Positions 31,280 to 43,729 of a stretch of 64,000 nt of DNA are shown here, piece after piece. Under the pieces are notes generated by a model. It was given only the letters and a program-made list of their open reading frames with translations, ran no database searches and had not been told where the DNA came from. The stretch is from Pseudonocardia sp. HH130629-09. GTDB lineage: Bacteria; Actinomycetota; Actinomycetes; Mycobacteriales; Pseudonocardiaceae. Position 1 is the stretch's first letter; each line of letters begins with the position of its first letter. The stretch is taken from contig NZ_CP011868.1 of assembly GCF_001294645.1 (NCBI RefSeq), positions 2,418,001 through 2,482,000 on the forward strand. The letters are read 5' to 3'. Position numbers and translations under genes: made by a program.

Positions 31280-32175
31280 TCGCGCCCCATGTCGCGGTGC
31301 TCGACGTTGACCTGGATGCCCTCGCGGTCGGCGAGCCGGCGCCCGATCTCCTCCGAGATCGCGACCGAGCGGTGCTTGCCGCCGGTGCAGCCGACGGCCA
31401 CGGTCAGGTAGCGCTTGCCCTCGCGCCGGTACCCGGCCCCGACCAGGTCGAGCAGCTCCAGGTAGCGGTCGACGAACTCCTCCGCGCCCTCCTGGGACAG
31501 CACGTAGTCGCTGACCTCCCGGTCGCGGCCGGTGAACGGGCGCAGCTCGGGGATCCAGTGCGGGTTGGGCAGGAACCGCACGTCGACGACGAGGTCGGAG
31601 TCCAGCGGCAGGCCGTACTTGTAGCCGAACGACAGCACCGTCACCCGGGTCGCGGCGTGCGCGCTCTCCTGGGCGAACGAGCCCTCGATCCGGCTGCGCA
31701 GGTCGTGCACCGACAGGTTCGAGGTGTCGACGACGAGGTCGGCGTCCTCGCGCAGCGGGCGCAGCACCTCGCGCTCGGCGTTGAGCCCGTCGGTGATGCG
31801 CCCGGCGCCCTGCAGGGGATGCGAGCGGCGGTTCTGCTCGAAGCGGCGCACGAGCACCGCGTCGGAGGCCTCCAGGAACAGCAGCTTCGGCCGGTAGCCG
31901 CGGCCGTCGAGGTCCTTGATCACGGCGCCGAGATCGTCGGTGAACGCACGCGAGCGCACGTCCATCACCACCGCGATCCGGGCCACCTCGCCCCGGGCCC
32001 GCGACCCGAGCTCGACCATCGTGGCGATCAGCTCGGGCGGCAGGTTGTCCACCACGAACCAGCCCAGGTCCTCCAGGACCTTCGCCGCGGTGCTGCGCCC
32101 GGCCCCCGACAGGCCGCTGACCACCGCGACCTCGATCCCCGGGCCCGCGGGCGCCTCGCCGTTGTCCTCGGTCAT
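31276..32175 (-). CDS. rapZ: RNase adapter protein RapZ family nucleotide-binding protein
   Basis: A 299-residue P-loop protein. The loop reads [20 protein letters not shown] (residues 18-37), with Arg where many homologues have Lys; actinobacterial members share this. The C-terminal domain has [20 protein letters not shown] and [15 protein letters not shown]. In E. coli RapZ links glucosamine-6-phosphate levels to sRNA decay; the actinobacterial role is not settled. ATG overlaps the uvrC stop (ATGA). Confidence 0.94.
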   Translation of the reverse strand: MTEDNGEAPAGPGIEVAVVSGLSGAGRSTAAKVLEDLGWFVVDNLPPELIATMVELGSRARGEVARIAVVMDVRSRAFTDDLGAVIKDLDGRGYRPKLLFLEASDAVLVRRFEQNRRSHPLQGAGRITDGLNAEREVLRPLREDADLVVDTSNLSVHDLRSRIEGSFAQESAHAATRVTVLSFGYKYGLPLDSDLVVDVRFLPNPHWIPELRPFTGRDREVSDYVLSQEGAEEFVDRYLELLDLVGAGYRREGKRYLTVAVGCTGGKHRSVAISEEIGRRLADREGIQVNVEHRDMGRE

Positions 32176-34151
32176 GCCTTCTCCCCCTCGGTTCCGGCGT
32201 GCAGGGCCGCGACCACGGACTCGGCGGTCCGGCGACCGAAGCCGGGCACGCCGGCGATCTCGTCGACGTCGGCGGCGCGCAGCTTGCGCACCGACCCGAA
32301 GTGCTTGAGCAGCGCCTGTCTGCGGGCCGGGCCGAGCCCGGGGACCCCGTCGAGCGCGGACGCCGTCATGCCCTGCGAACGACGCTGGCGGTGATAGGTG
32401 ATGGCGAACCGGTGCGCCTCGTCCCGGATGCGCTGCAGCAGGTAGAGCCCCTCGCTGGTCCGGGACAGGATCACCGGGTCGGTGTCGTCGGGCAGCCAGA
32501 CCTCCTCGAGGCGCTTGGCGAGCCCGCACACCGCGACGTCGGTGATGCCGAGCGCGGCGAGCTCCGCCGCGGCCGCGTCGACCTGCGGCTTCGCCCCGTC
32601 GACGACGAGCAGGTTCGGCGGGTAGGCGAACTTCTTGGGCCGCCCGGTCTCGGGGTCGATCCAGGTGCGGACGGTGTCGCCCGGTGCGACCTCGCCGGAG
32701 CCCTCGGTGGGCGCAGGCTCGTCGGCCGTCTCGGCCAGGTAGCGGCGGAACCGGCGCCGCACCACCTCGGCGATCGAGGCGACGTCGCCCAGCTGAGCGG
32801 CGTCGCGGATCTCGAAGCGGCGGTACTCGGACTTGCGGGGAAGCCCGTCCTCGAAGACGACCAGCGAGGCGACGACGTTCGTGCCCTGCACGTGGCTGAT
32901 GTCGATGCACTCGATGCGCAGCGGGGCCTGGTCGAGCTCCAGGTTCTCCTGGATCTCCTGCAGGGCGGCCGAGCGGGCGGTGAGGTCCCCCGCACGGCGC
33001 AGCTTGTGCTGGGCGAACGCCTCCTTCGCGTTGCGCGCGACGGTCGCGGCGAGGTCCCGCTTGTCGCCGCGCTGCGGCACCCGGATCTGCACCCTGGACC
33101 CGCGCAGCCCGGTCAGCCAGCGCTCCAGCGCGGGCGTCTCGGCGGGCAGCACCGGAACCAGGATCTCCTTGGGCACCGGCTGGGCGGCGTCGTCGGCGGC
33201 GCCGGCGAGTGCGTGCTGCTCGCCGTAGAACTGGGAGACGAACCGCTCCACGAGCTGCTCGGTGTCGGTGGGCTCGACCTTGTCGACGACCCAGCCGCGC
33301 TGGCCGCGGACCCGACCGCCGCGGACGTGGAAGACCTGGACCGCGGCCTCCAGCTCGTCCTCGGCGAAGGCGACGACGTCGGCGTCGGTGCCGTCACCCA
33401 GCACGACGGCCTGCTTCTCCAGGGCGCGGCGCAGGGCGCCGAGGTCGTCGCGCAGCCGGGCGGCACGCTCGAACTCGAGGTTCTCCGAGGCCTCGGCCAT
33501 GTCGCGTTCGAGCCGGCGCACCATCCGGTCGGTGCGCCCGGACAGGAACTCGGAGAAGTTCTCGACGATCTCACGGTGCTCGTCCGCGCTGACCTTGCCC
33601 ACGCACGGGGCGGAGCACTTGTCGATGTAGCCGAGCAGGCAGGGCCGCCCGATCTGGCCGTGCCGCTTGAACACCCCCGTCGAGCAGGTGCGCGCGGGGA
33701 AGACCCGCAGCAGCAGGTCGAGGGTCTCGCGGATGGCCCAGGCGTGGGCGTACGGGCCGAAGTAGCGCACGCCCTTGCGACGCGGGCCGCGGTAGACGTG
33801 CAGCCGCGGGTACTCCTCGTGCATCGTCACGGCGAGCACGGGATAGCTCTTGTCGTCGCGGTAGCGGACGTTGAACCGCGGGTCGTACTCCTTGATCCAG
33901 TTGTACTCGAGCTGGAGGGCCTCGACCTCGGTCCCGACGACCGTCCACTCCACCTTCGACGCGGTGGTGACCATCTGCCGGGTGCGCGGGTGCAGGCCGG
34001 ACAGGTCGGCGAAGTAGGAGTTCAGCCGCTGCCGCAGGCTCTTGGCCTTGCCGACGTAGATCACCCGGCCGCGCGGGTCGGAGAAGCGGTACACCCCGGG
34101 CGACTCCGGGATCGTCCCGGTCGCCGGACGGTAGGTGCTGGGGTCGGCCAT
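32172..34151 (-). CDS. uvrC: Excinuclease ABC subunit C
   Basis: Makes both incisions in UvrABC nucleotide-excision repair. The 659-residue protein has the GIY-YIG nuclease at the N-terminus ([20 protein letters not shown]), the cysteine cluster around [16 protein letters not shown], a UVR helix pair ([20 protein letters not shown]) that binds UvrB, the RNase-H-like domain with [13 protein letters not shown], and helix-hairpin-helix motifs at the C-terminus. ATG at 34151 gives normal length. First gene of uvrC-rapZ-yvcK-whiA. Confidence 0.97.
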   Translation of the reverse strand: MADPSTYRPATGTIPESPGVYRFSDPRGRVIYVGKAKSLRQRLNSYFADLSGLHPRTRQMVTTASKVEWTVVGTEVEALQLEYNWIKEYDPRFNVRYRDDKSYPVLAVTMHEEYPRLHVYRGPRRKGVRYFGPYAHAWAIRETLDLLLRVFPARTCSTGVFKRHGQIGRPCLLGYIDKCSAPCVGKVSADEHREIVENFSEFLSGRTDRMVRRLERDMAEASENLEFERAARLRDDLGALRRALEKQAVVLGDGTDADVVAFAEDELEAAVQVFHVRGGRVRGQRGWVVDKVEPTDTEQLVERFVSQFYGEQHALAGAADDAAQPVPKEILVPVLPAETPALERWLTGLRGSRVQIRVPQRGDKRDLAATVARNAKEAFAQHKLRRAGDLTARSAALQEIQENLELDQAPLRIECIDISHVQGTNVVASLVVFEDGLPRKSEYRRFEIRDAAQLGDVASIAEVVRRRFRRYLAETADEPAPTEGSGEVAPGDTVRTWIDPETGRPKKFAYPPNLLVVDGAKPQVDAAAAELAALGITDVAVCGLAKRLEEVWLPDDTDPVILSRTSEGLYLLQRIRDEAHRFAITYHRQRRSQGMTASALDGVPGLGPARRQALLKHFGSVRKLRAADVDEIAGVPGFGRRTAESVVAALHAGTEGEKA

Positions 34152-34278
34152 GATGACTCCCAGGGTAGTTGCGGGCACCGACAGTCCCGGTCCGGCCCCG
34201 GTCTCGGCGCGGGCCCCGGACGAGGTGTAGGGACGCGTGTCGACCGGGGACCTCGCACGGCGCCGCCGGAACTGTCGG

Positions 34279-34284
34279 TAGGGT
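34279..34284 (+). promoter_or_regulatory. -10 element for the DUF2786 gene
   Basis: TAGGGT, 57 nt before the GTG; would give a leader of about 50 nt containing GAGGAG. Confidence 0.4.
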
Positions 34285-34341
34285 CCGGTACACCTCGCCC
34301 TCGAACACGAGTTCGACCCTACCGAGCCCGAGGAGACCGCC

Positions 34342-35139
34342 GTGGCCACCGCGCAGGAGACCGGCCCCCGCACCGACATCGGCACCGCTCCGGGAGAGCA
34401 GGTGCCCGGGGCCCGGCTGGACCGGATCCGGAAGCTGCTGGCGAAGGCGGAGCGGGCCGGCACGCCGGACGAGGCCGAGATCTACACCGACAAGGCGTTC
34501 GCGCTCATGGCGCGGCACGGGATCGACGAGGCTCTGCTGGCCGCGGCACCCGGTGCCGGGGCGCGGGCCGATCCGATCGGCCGGAGCCGGATCACCGTCG
34601 ACAACCCCTACAGCGGGGCGAAGGCCCGGCTGCTGGGGTGGACGGCGTCGGCGCTGCGCTGCCGCTGGGTGATGCACGACCAGCGGGGCGGCTCGGTCGC
34701 CGCGGTCACCGTGTTCGGGTTCGCCGCGGACCGCGAGCGGGTGGAGCTGCTCTACACGTCGCTGCTGCTGCAGGCCACGGCCGCACTGGCCGCGGTCCGC
34801 CCGCCGGACCCCGGCGAGTCGGTGGCGGCCTACCGGCGGTCCTGGATCTACGGCTTCGCGGGCCGGGTGTACGAGCGGCTGTGCGCGGCCGAGCGCTCGG
34901 CACTGGGCGAGACCGAGGCGGAGACCGGGCGGGCGGCGGCCTCGACCGAGCTGGTGCTGGCCGACCGGGGCGCCGAGGTGGACCGCGCCTACGACGCCGA
35001 GTTCGGCAGGCTGCGTCGCGCCCGCCGCCCGCAGGTGTCGGGCAGCGGGTTCCGGCACGGGGCCGCCGCGGCCGACCGGGCCGACCTGGGCGGCCCGGTC
35101 CTGGACCACCGGGCCGGAGCGCCGGGCATCGGCGCCTGA
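34342..35139 (+). CDS. DUF2786-domain protein
   Basis: A 265-residue protein with the DUF2786 segment [20 protein letters not shown] (residues 27-46) followed by [13 protein letters not shown], which precedes a zinc-independent C-terminal domain seen in many actinobacterial and phage proteins. No signal peptide. Function unknown; the family sometimes travels with mobile elements but here it is in the conserved uvrC-rib interval. GTG with GAGGAG 6-7 nt upstream. Confidence 0.8.
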   Translation: MATAQETGPRTDIGTAPGEQVPGARLDRIRKLLAKAERAGTPDEAEIYTDKAFALMARHGIDEALLAAAPGAGARADPIGRSRITVDNPYSGAKARLLGWTASALRCRWVMHDQRGGSVAAVTVFGFAADRERVELLYTSLLLQATAALAAVRPPDPGESVAAYRRSWIYGFAGRVYERLCAAERSALGETEAETGRAAASTELVLADRGAEVDRAYDAEFGRLRRARRPQVSGSGFRHGAAAADRADLGGPVLDHRAGAPGIGA

Positions 35140-35143
35140 GCCG

Positions 35144-35671
35144 TCACTCGCCCAGGACGGCGGCGCGGTGCAGGGTGCGCAGCGTGCGGACGTGGCGCAC
35201 GGCCAGACCACGGTCGACGGCCTGCACGGCGAGCACCGACTGGTACTCGTCGTCGGGCAGCTCCAGACGGGCCGAGGCGGCGCCGTCGAGGAACGAGACG
35301 CCGTGCACGTCGGCCCAGTCGTACCACCGGGCGGTGATGACGTTGCGGACCTCGATGCCGTGGGAGTCGGCGCGCACCCGGGGGCGGGCCATGAGCAACA
35401 GCCCGCCGGCGACGAACGCCCCGACGACCATCATCGCGACCTGGTCGGCCGGCTGGAAGATCACCCCGGTGTCCTCGGCGGGCATGTAGTAGGCCGCGAT
35501 GAGGAAGAACACCATCACGCCGAGTGCGCTGAGCCAGGCCGTCCAGCGGATGACCCGCGGGCGCAGGGTCACCGCGTCCGGGCCGGGTCCGGTGCGGGGC
35601 CGGGCGTGGGGCGCCGCGGTGCCGGCGGTGGTGGCGTCGGGTGTGGTGGAGTCGGTCGGCTGCTCGGTCAC
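35144..35671 (-). CDS. PH-like domain membrane protein
   Basis: A 175-residue protein: ~50 Thr/Pro/Ala-rich residues, two transmembrane helices (WTAWLSALGVMVFFLIAAYY and AMMVVGAFVAGGLLLMA), then a bacterial PH-like domain (GIEVRNVITARWYDWADVHG) on the cytoplasmic side. M. tuberculosis has a comparable membrane protein next to ribH. GTG at 35671 has CAGGGAG upstream. Convergent with the DUF2786 gene, 4 nt apart; upstream of it is ribH, 31 nt away. Role unknown. Confidence 0.8.
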   Translation of the reverse strand: MTEQPTDSTTPDATTAGTAAPHARPRTGPGPDAVTLRPRVIRWTAWLSALGVMVFFLIAAYYMPAEDTGVIFQPADQVAMMVVGAFVAGGLLLMARPRVRADSHGIEVRNVITARWYDWADVHGVSFLDGAASARLELPDDEYQSVLAVQAVDRGLAVRHVRTLRTLHRAAVLGE

Positions 35672-35702
35672 TGGGGTCTCCCTGTGCTGACCCGGGTCGG
35701 GG

Positions 35703-37616
<1,914 letters not shown>

Positions 37617-37620
<4 letters not shown>

Positions 37621-38249
37621 CGGGTGACCCCTTCCTGTCCGGACCCGGGCCCCTGCAGGTACCCCGCGGTCATGCGTTCCACGTACTTGGCGATCACGTC
37701 GACCTCCAGGTTGACCGGGTCCCCCGGGGCGCGCGACCCCAGGGTGGTCTCGGCCAGGGTCGTCGGGATCAGCGCCACCCCGAACCCGTCCGGGTACACC
37801 GAGGCGACGGTCAGGGAGACCCCGTCGACGGCGACGGAGCCCTTCTCGACGACGTAGCGGGCGAGCTCGGCGGGCAGTGAGAAGCGGACCTCGTCGCTGC
37901 GCTCGCCGGGGGTGCGGGAGACCACGGTGCCGACGCCGTCGACGTGGCCCTGCACGATGTGGCCGTCGAGCCGGCCGCCGGCGGGCACCGCGCGCTCCAG
38001 GTTGACCTCGGAACCGGGGCCGACGGCGCCGAGCGACGTGCGCTTGAGCGTCTCGGGCACCAGCTCGAGGGTCAGCGTGGCCGCGCCCGGCCCGGTGACG
38101 ACGGCGGTGAGGCAACAGCCGTTCACCGCGACCGACTCCCCGTGCCCGACCTCGGCGGCCAGGGCCGCGCGCACGGTCAGCACGACGACGTCGTCGTCGG
38201 TGCGGACGTCGACGACCTCGCCGACCTCCTCCACGATCCCGGTGAACAT
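37617..38249 (-). CDS. ribE: Riboflavin synthase, alpha subunit type
   Basis: Dismutates two lumazines to riboflavin. The 210-residue protein has the two-barrel repeat, starting [12 protein letters not shown] and later [15 protein letters not shown], with [11 protein letters not shown] and [12 protein letters not shown] as the matching lumazine-binding strands. The ATG is 12 nt after the ribD stop with an AGGAGGGA site upstream. Confidence 0.97.
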
Positions 38250-38261
38250 CGCCCGTCCCTC

Positions 38262-39335
38262 CTACTGCGGCACGTCCGGCCCGGTCGGGCCGGGTGCCGG
38301 TCGTGCGTCGATGACCACGTCGTCGCCGGCGCGGTGGATCTCGTCCACGTGCAACCGCACGATGTCGGCGATCGTTACCACCCCCGCGTCGCCGAGGGCG
38401 TGCGGTCCCGCGCCGAGCAGGGCCGGCGCCAGGTGCACGAGCACCCGGTCGACGAGTCCTGCGGCGACGAAGGCACCGGCGAGGGTCGGTCCGCCCTCGA
38501 GGAGCACGTCCACCACGGTCCGGTGGTCGAGCTCGGTGAGCACCTCCCCCGGATCGCGGGTGCGGAGGTGGAGCACGTCGGCGGCGCCGTCCTCGTCGGT
38601 CCGGGCCAGCCGGGCGCCGGGCGGGACGTCGCGGTGTCCCACCACCACCCGCAGGGGCTGGTGGTCGAACAGGGTGCAGTCGGGCCGGCGGGCGGTCAGC
38701 GCCGGGTCGTCGCTCAGGACGGTACCCGTCCCCGCGACGATCGCGTCCATCCTGCGTCTCAGGTCATGGACCGTGGCCCGGGCGGCCGGCCCGGTGATCC
38801 AGCGGCTGGTGCCGTCCGCGGCGGCGACCCGGCCGTCGAGGGTGGTGGCGACCTTCCAGGTCACGTGGGGGCGACCGGTGCGCTGGCGGTGCAGCCAGCC
38901 GCGCAGCGGACCCCGGGCCACCTCGTCGGCGAGGGTGCCGAGTGTCACAGCGACGCCGGCGGCGCGGAGCCGGTCGAGGCCGCCCGCGGCGACCGGGTTG
39001 GGGTCGGCGACGGCGGCGTGCACCCGGGCGACGCCGGCCTCGAGGAGGCCGTCCACGCACGGCGGGGTGCGACCGATGTGGTTGCACGGCTCCAGGGTCA
39101 CCACGGCGGTCCCGCCCGCGGCGCGGGTCCCCGCCTCCGCGAGCGCGACCCGTTCGGCGTGCGGACCGCCGGGCGGTGCGGTGGCGCCGGTGCCGACGAC
39201 GACGCCGTCGCGGTCCAGGACCACGCAGCCGACCGCCGGGTTGGGGCTGGTGCTGCCGTGGACCTCGACGGACGCGGCGAGGGCGCGACGCATGGCCGCG
39301 GCCGTGCGCTCGTCGGTGCCGGTCGGGCGGTCCAC
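38262..39335 (-). CDS. ribD: Bifunctional deaminase/reductase RibD
   Basis: Carries out the pyrimidine deaminase and reductase steps. The 357-residue protein has the zinc deaminase motifs [11 protein letters not shown] and [13 protein letters not shown], then a reductase domain with [20 protein letters not shown] and [22 protein letters not shown] at 39335 gives a 15-residue lead before the deaminase core; no strong ribosome-binding site is seen, and an internal ATG at 39294 is an alternative. Located 29 nt after rpe, so probably co-transcribed. Confidence 0.93.
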   Translation of the reverse strand: MDRPTGTDERTAAAMRRALAASVEVHGSTSPNPAVGCVVLDRDGVVVGTGATAPPGGPHAERVALAEAGTRAAGGTAVVTLEPCNHIGRTPPCVDGLLEAGVARVHAAVADPNPVAAGGLDRLRAAGVAVTLGTLADEVARGPLRGWLHRQRTGRPHVTWKVATTLDGRVAAADGTSRWITGPAARATVHDLRRRMDAIVAGTGTVLSDDPALTARRPDCTLFDHQPLRVVVGHRDVPPGARLARTDEDGAADVLHLRTRDPGEVLTELDHRTVVDVLLEGGPTLAGAFVAAGLVDRVLVHLAPALLGAGPHALGDAGVVTIADIVRLHVDEIHRAGDDVVIDARPAPGPTGPDVPQ

Positions 39336-39364
39336 TGCGGTGTGCTCGGTCGTCCGCGGCGGGC

Positions 39365-40060
39365 TCAGTCGGCCCAGCGGTGCGGGGTCGCCCGGCGGAC
39401 GCTGTCGCGCAGCGCGGCGACGGCGCGGCCCGGGTCCTCGGCGCCGTAGACGGCGGACCCGGCGACGAAGCAGTCGACACCGGCCTCGGCGGCCGCGTCG
39501 ATGGTGTCGGCGTTGATGCCGCCGTCGATCTCGACGAGCACCGTGAGGTGCCCGGTGTCGACCAGGTTGCGGACGGTGCGGACCTTGTCGAGCACCTCGG
39601 GCATGAAGCTCTGTCCGCCGAAGCCGGGCTCGACGCTCATCACGAGCAGCGTGTCGTAGTGGCGGAGCACCTCGACCCACGGGTCGAGCGGGGTGCCGGG
39701 CTTGAGCGACAGACCGGCGAGGGACCCGGCGGCACGCAGGTTCTTCGCGAGCATGACCGGGTCGTGGGCGGCCTCGGCGTGCACGGTGACGTTGCGGGCG
39801 CCCGCCTCGGCGTAGCCCGGGGCCCAGCGGTCCGGGTCCTCGATCATCAGGTGGCAGTCGAGCGGGATGTCGGTGGCGGCGCGCAGGCTCTGCACGACCG
39901 GCAGACCGAGTGTCAGGTTCGGCACGAAGTGCGCGTCCATGACGTCGACGTGCAGCCAGTCCGCGCCGTCGCCGGCCCCGTCGCCGCGCACGGCGGCGGC
40001 CTCCTCGCCGAGTCGGGCGAAGTCGGCCGAGAGGATGCTGGGCGCGATCATCGGGTGCAC
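39365..40060 (-). CDS. rpe: Ribulose-phosphate 3-epimerase
   Basis: Interconverts ribulose- and xylulose-5-phosphate, feeding the tkt/tal reactions encoded earlier. The 231-residue barrel has [46 protein letters not shown] and [12 protein letters not shown], with both catalytic Asp residues. GTG at 40060 lies 7 nt after a TAGCCT -10 hexamer (40068-40073, minus), so the mRNA is probably leaderless; the ATG three codons later is the other option. Confidence 0.96.
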   Translation of the reverse strand: MHPMIAPSILSADFARLGEEAAAVRGDGAGDGADWLHVDVMDAHFVPNLTLGLPVVQSLRAATDIPLDCHLMIEDPDRWAPGYAEAGARNVTVHAEAAHDPVMLAKNLRAAGSLAGLSLKPGTPLDPWVEVLRHYDTLLVMSVEPGFGGQSFMPEVLDKVRTVRNLVDTGHLTVLVEIDGGINADTIDAAAEAGVDCFVAGSAVYGAEDPGRAVAALRDSVRRATPHRWAD

Positions 40061-40067
40061 GCGGAGC

Positions 40068-40073
40068 AGGCTA
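40068..40073 (-). promoter_or_regulatory. -10 element for leaderless rpe
   Basis: TAGCCT (minus strand) 7 nt before the GTG. Confidence 0.5.
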
Positions 40074-40126
40074 CTGGCCGTGTCCCGGCGGCCTCGCACC
40101 CGTGGGCGAGGCCGCCGTCACACGGC

Positions 40127-42034
40127 TCACTCGGTGAGCGGGCGGCGCAGCAGCGCCAGGAACATCGCGTCGGTGCCGTGCACGTGCGGCCAGAGCTGCA
40201 CGGTCGGGCCGTCGCCGAGGCCGGGCATCCCACCGGGCAGGCAGGCGCGCGCGTCGAGCTGTTCGACGGCACCGGCCGGGCCGGGCCGTCCCTCGCGGCC
40301 GACGATCCGGCCGACGACGCCCAGGGTCTCGGACACGTGCGGCGAGCAGGTGACGTAGGCGACGACGCCGCCGGGGCGGACGTGGCGCAACGCGGCGGTG
40401 AGCAGCTCGCGCTGCAGCCGGGTCAGCGTCGCGATGTCCTCGGGGCGGCGCCGCCAGCGGGCCTCGGGGCGGCGGCGGAGCGCGCCCAGCCCGGTGCAGG
40501 ACGCGTCGACGAGCACCCGGTCGTAGCCGCCGTCAGGCAGCGGGGCCTCCCGGCCGTCGGCGACGTGCACGGTGACCGGCAGCTCCGCCACGGACCGGCG
40601 GACGAGGTCGGCGCGGTGCTCGCTGGACTCGACCGCGTCCAGCGTCCCGCCCAGGGCGGCGACGAGCCCGCCCAGCAGCGACGCCTTGCCGCCCGGTCCG
40701 GCGCACAGGTCGAGCCAGCGCCCGGTGTCCTCGCCGAGCAGCTCGGCGCGGGCGAGCGCCGCGGCGACGAGCTGGCTGCCCTCGTCCTGGACGATCGCGA
40801 GCCCCTCGGCGACGGCGTCGAGCTCGCCGACGTCTCCGCTGCCGGGTTCCAGGTGCACCCCGTAGGGCGAGTACGGCGCCTGCTCACCGCCGGTGGCCAG
40901 GGCCAGCTCCTCGGCGGTGATCTCGCCGGGGCGGGCGAGCAGGTGCACCCGGGGCCGGGTGTCGTCGGCGGCGAGGGCGGCGGTCAGCTCCTCGCCGGTG
41001 CTGCCGAGCGCGTCGGCGAAGGCCTGTGCGATCCAGCGCGGGTGGGCGTGGCGCAGCGCGGCGTCGCCGACCGGGTCCTCGGCGGGGTCGGGCGCGAGGC
41101 GGTCGAGCCACTCGGCCTCGGTGTGCTCGCCGATGCGGCGCAGCACCGCGTTGACGAACCCGGCCGACTGCGACCCGTGGTCGGAGCGGACCAGCTCGAC
41201 GCAGGTGGTGACGGCCGCGTGGTCGGGCACCCGGGTGCGCAGCAGCTGGTAGGCGCCCAGGCGCAGCGCGTCGAGCAGCGCGTGCTCGATCTTGGCCAGC
41301 GGGCGGTCGGTGCAGGTGTCGATGATCGTGTCGAGCAGGCCCTGGGCGCGCAGGGTGCCGTAGCCGAGCTCGGTGGCGAGTGCGGCGTCGCGGTCGCGCA
41401 GCCGGTGGCGACGCAGGATGCCGGGCAGGGCGAGGTTGGCGTAGGCGTCGCGCTCGCGGACGGCGGTCAGCAGCTCGTAGGCCGCCTGCCGGGCCGGGTC
41501 GACGGCCGGGGGCCTGGTGGGGCCGCCGCGGCCGCGGGACGGGCCGGAGTTGCGGGGGCCGGAGGTGCGTTCGCGGCGGGGGCCGCGGTCGCCACCCCGG
41601 CCGTCGCGCGGGCGGTCGTCACGGCGGTCGGAACGGTCGCCATGGGGGCGGTCCGCATCCCGCGGGCGGTCGCCGCGACCCCGGACCGGCCGGTCGACGC
41701 GGGGTCGGTCGTCGCGCGGACGGTCACCGCCATCGCGCGGGCGCGCCGCGTCCCGGCCGGAGCGGGACCGATCGGGCCGGTCGGAGTCGCGCCCACCACG
41801 ACGCTCCCCGGATCCACCGGAACCGGGCCCGCCGCGCCGGTCACCGGACCCCGATCCGGAGCCCGGTCCGCCGCCCCAGCCGGACCCGGCGCGCGGGCCG
41901 CGGTCGCCGCGCTGCCGGTCTCCGCCGGTCCGGTCACCGCCCGTTCGGTCACCGCCACGGTGCCGGTCGTCGCCGGAGCGCCGCTCGGAGCGGTCCGGCC
42001 GGTCGCGGTCGGGTCGGGGGTCCTGCTCGCTCAC
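40127..42034 (-). CDS. rsmB: 16S rRNA (cytosine-C5) methyltransferase with long disordered N-terminus
   Basis: RsmB/Fmu methylates C967 of 16S rRNA using SAM. From about residue 176 the protein has the NusB-like RNA-binding domain (ARQAAYELLTAVRERDAYAN) and then the methyltransferase: motif I LDLCAGPGGKASLLGG, motif IV VDASCTGLGALRRRPEARW and motif VI VAYVTCSPHVSETLG, so both catalytic cysteines are present. The first ~175 residues are almost only Arg, Asp, Gly, Ser and Pro (repeats such as GDRTGGDRTGGDRQRGDRG), making the protein 635 rather than about 450 residues long. GTG at 42034 starts this tract; initiation within it cannot be excluded. Confidence 0.92.
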   Translation of the reverse strand: MSEQDPRPDRDRPDRSERRSGDDRHRGGDRTGGDRTGGDRQRGDRGPRAGSGWGGGPGSGSGSGDRRGGPGSGGSGERRGGRDSDRPDRSRSGRDAARPRDGGDRPRDDRPRVDRPVRGRGDRPRDADRPHGDRSDRRDDRPRDGRGGDRGPRRERTSGPRNSGPSRGRGGPTRPPAVDPARQAAYELLTAVRERDAYANLALPGILRRHRLRDRDAALATELGYGTLRAQGLLDTIIDTCTDRPLAKIEHALLDALRLGAYQLLRTRVPDHAAVTTCVELVRSDHGSQSAGFVNAVLRRIGEHTEAEWLDRLAPDPAEDPVGDAALRHAHPRWIAQAFADALGSTGEELTAALAADDTRPRVHLLARPGEITAEELALATGGEQAPYSPYGVHLEPGSGDVGELDAVAEGLAIVQDEGSQLVAAALARAELLGEDTGRWLDLCAGPGGKASLLGGLVAALGGTLDAVESSEHRADLVRRSVAELPVTVHVADGREAPLPDGGYDRVLVDASCTGLGALRRRPEARWRRRPEDIATLTRLQRELLTAALRHVRPGGVVAYVTCSPHVSETLGVVGRIVGREGRPGPAGAVEQLDARACLPGGMPGLGDGPTVQLWPHVHGTDAMFLALLRRPLTE

Positions 42035-42147
42035 GTGGTCTCCTCGGCGGTGGTCCGCCGTGGCCGGGGTCCGGCCGTCGTCCGGGATGTCGGGAAGTCG
42101 GTGGGTGTCGGGAGGTCGGTGCGCCGGACCGGGCTGGGCGTCGGCGG

Positions 42148-43080
42148 TCAGCTGAGGTACTCGACGCCGTCGATCCGGGCGCCGCGGGCCCAGTCCGGCG
42201 CGGGCATGGACCGCTTGCCCTTCGGCTTCACCTCGCCCAGCTCGACCGGGACGGTCGCGGTCCCGGCCAGCACCCGGCGGCGTTCGACCCGCAGCTCCCC
42301 GGGGGCAAGCTCGACCTCACCGGTGCGCAGCGGGCGGACCGGGCCGAGTCCGAGGCGGTCCCCGCGGAACCCGCACCACGCGCCGGGCTCGGGGGTGACC
42401 GAGCGGATCAGCCGGTCCAACGCCGCGGCCGGGGTGGTGAAGTCGGCGCGGGCGTCGGCGGTCGTGACCTTCGGCGCGAGCGAGACGCCCTCGGCAGGCT
42501 GCGGGACGGCGGTCAGCGAGCCGTCGGCGATGCCGTCCAGGGTCGCGGCGAGCAGCCGGGCGCCGGACTCGGCGAGCCGGCCCAGCAGGTCCCCCGCGGT
42601 GTCGGTGGCACCGACGGTCTCGGTGACCAGGCCGTAGGTGGGCCCGGTGTCCATGCCCTCCTCGAGCCGGAACGTGGTGGCGCCGGTCACGTCGTCGCCG
42701 TGCCGGATCGCGGCCTGCACCGGGGCCGCGCCGCGCCAGGAGGGCAGCAGCGAGAAGTGCAGGTTGACCCAGCCGTAGACGGGGATGTCGAGCACCGGGC
42801 GGGGCAGCAGCGCGCCGTAGGCGACGACCGGTGCGCAGTCCGGGGCGAGCGCGCGCAGCGTGTCGAGGAACCCCGGGTCCGAGGGCTTCGCGGGCGTCAG
42901 CACCGGGATCCCGGCGGCGTCGGCGAGCTCGCCGACCGGGGAGCGGGTGAGCCTACGACCGCGCCCGGCGGGGGCGTCGGGGCGGGTCAGCACCGCGACG
43001 ACCTCGTGGCCGGGGTGCTCGAGCAGCGTCCGCAGCGACGGCACAGCCGGGTCGGGGGTGCCGGCGAACAGCAGCCTCAT
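42148..43080 (-). CDS. fmt: Methionyl-tRNA formyltransferase
   Basis: Formylates initiator Met-tRNA. The 310-residue protein begins [17 protein letters not shown], has the folate/catalytic loop [17 protein letters not shown] with Asn and His, then the catalytic Asp in EEGMDTGP, and the C-terminal tRNA-binding domain. ATG overlaps the def stop (ATGA). Pairs functionally with def. Confidence 0.97.
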   Translation of the reverse strand: MRLLFAGTPDPAVPSLRTLLEHPGHEVVAVLTRPDAPAGRGRRLTRSPVGELADAAGIPVLTPAKPSDPGFLDTLRALAPDCAPVVAYGALLPRPVLDIPVYGWVNLHFSLLPSWRGAAPVQAAIRHGDDVTGATTFRLEEGMDTGPTYGLVTETVGATDTAGDLLGRLAESGARLLAATLDGIADGSLTAVPQPAEGVSLAPKVTTADARADFTTPAAALDRLIRSVTPEPGAWCGFRGDRLGLGPVRPLRTGEVELAPGELRVERRRVLAGTATVPVELGEVKPKGKRSMPAPDWARGARIDGVEYLS

Positions 43081-43625
43081 CGAGCCTTGCCGAACATGGG
43101 GTGCGGGCTCGCCTTGACGACCGGCTCGGGCTCGCCGAACCAGGCGGCCTCGCGGATCTCGCGCATCGCCAGCTTGCGGGTCTCGGCGTCGAGCCGGTCG
43201 ACGAACAGCACGCCGTCGAGGTGGTCGGTCTCGTGCTGGATCGCCCGCGCCAGCAGCTCGGAACCCTCGATCACCTGGGGCTCGCCGTGCATGTCCCAGC
43301 CCCGTGCGACGACGTGCAGCTTGCGCCGGCAGTCCCAGCCGAGCCCGGGGATGGACAGGCAGCCCTCCATGCCGACCTGCTCCTCGTCGCCGACGGCCTC
43401 CCAGGTCGGGTTGACCAGGTGCCCGGAGAAGCCGTCGCAGTCGTAGACGAACACCCGCTTGCCGACGCCGATCTGCGGCGCGGCCAGGCCGGCGCCGCCC
43501 TCGTCGTGCATGGTGTCGGTCAGGTCGCTGACGAGCTTGCGCAGCTCCGCGTCGAAGTCGGTGACCTCGGTGGCGCGGGTGCGCAGGACCGGGTCGCCGA
43601 ACAGCCGGACGGGCTGGATGGGCAC
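43077..43625 (-). CDS. def: Peptide deformylase
   Basis: Metalloenzyme removing the formyl group from nascent proteins. The 182-residue protein has the three motifs [18 protein letters not shown] and QHETDHLDG (metal Cys and His ligands, catalytic Glu). GTG at 43625 has GAGGGAG 6 nt upstream. The C-terminal ~25-residue extension past the third motif is usual in actinobacteria. Confidence 0.97.
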   Translation of the reverse strand: MPIQPVRLFGDPVLRTRATEVTDFDAELRKLVSDLTDTMHDEGGAGLAAPQIGVGKRVFVYDCDGFSGHLVNPTWEAVGDEEQVGMEGCLSIPGLGWDCRRKLHVVARGWDMHGEPQVIEGSELLARAIQHETDHLDGVLFVDRLDAETRKLAMREIREAAWFGEPEPVVKASPHPMFGKAR

Positions 43626-43729
43626 GGGCTCTCCCTCGGGCGGACGACTGCGGTGATCAGCGCTCCATTGTGCCACTGCGGCACCGCCGGTCCCGTCCGG
43701 TGTCGCGGCGGTGACCCGGTGCGCGCGGC

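Noticed and set aside
34342..35139. DUF2786 gene as a sign of a prophage
   Set aside because: No integrase, attachment repeat or other phage gene is near; the flanking order uvrC-rib is the conserved chromosomal one.
32199..35489. Plus-strand frame of more than 1000 codons opposite uvrC
   Set aside because: Composition is that of the reverse complement of a GC-rich gene, and it also runs through the real DUF2786 gene in the wrong frame.
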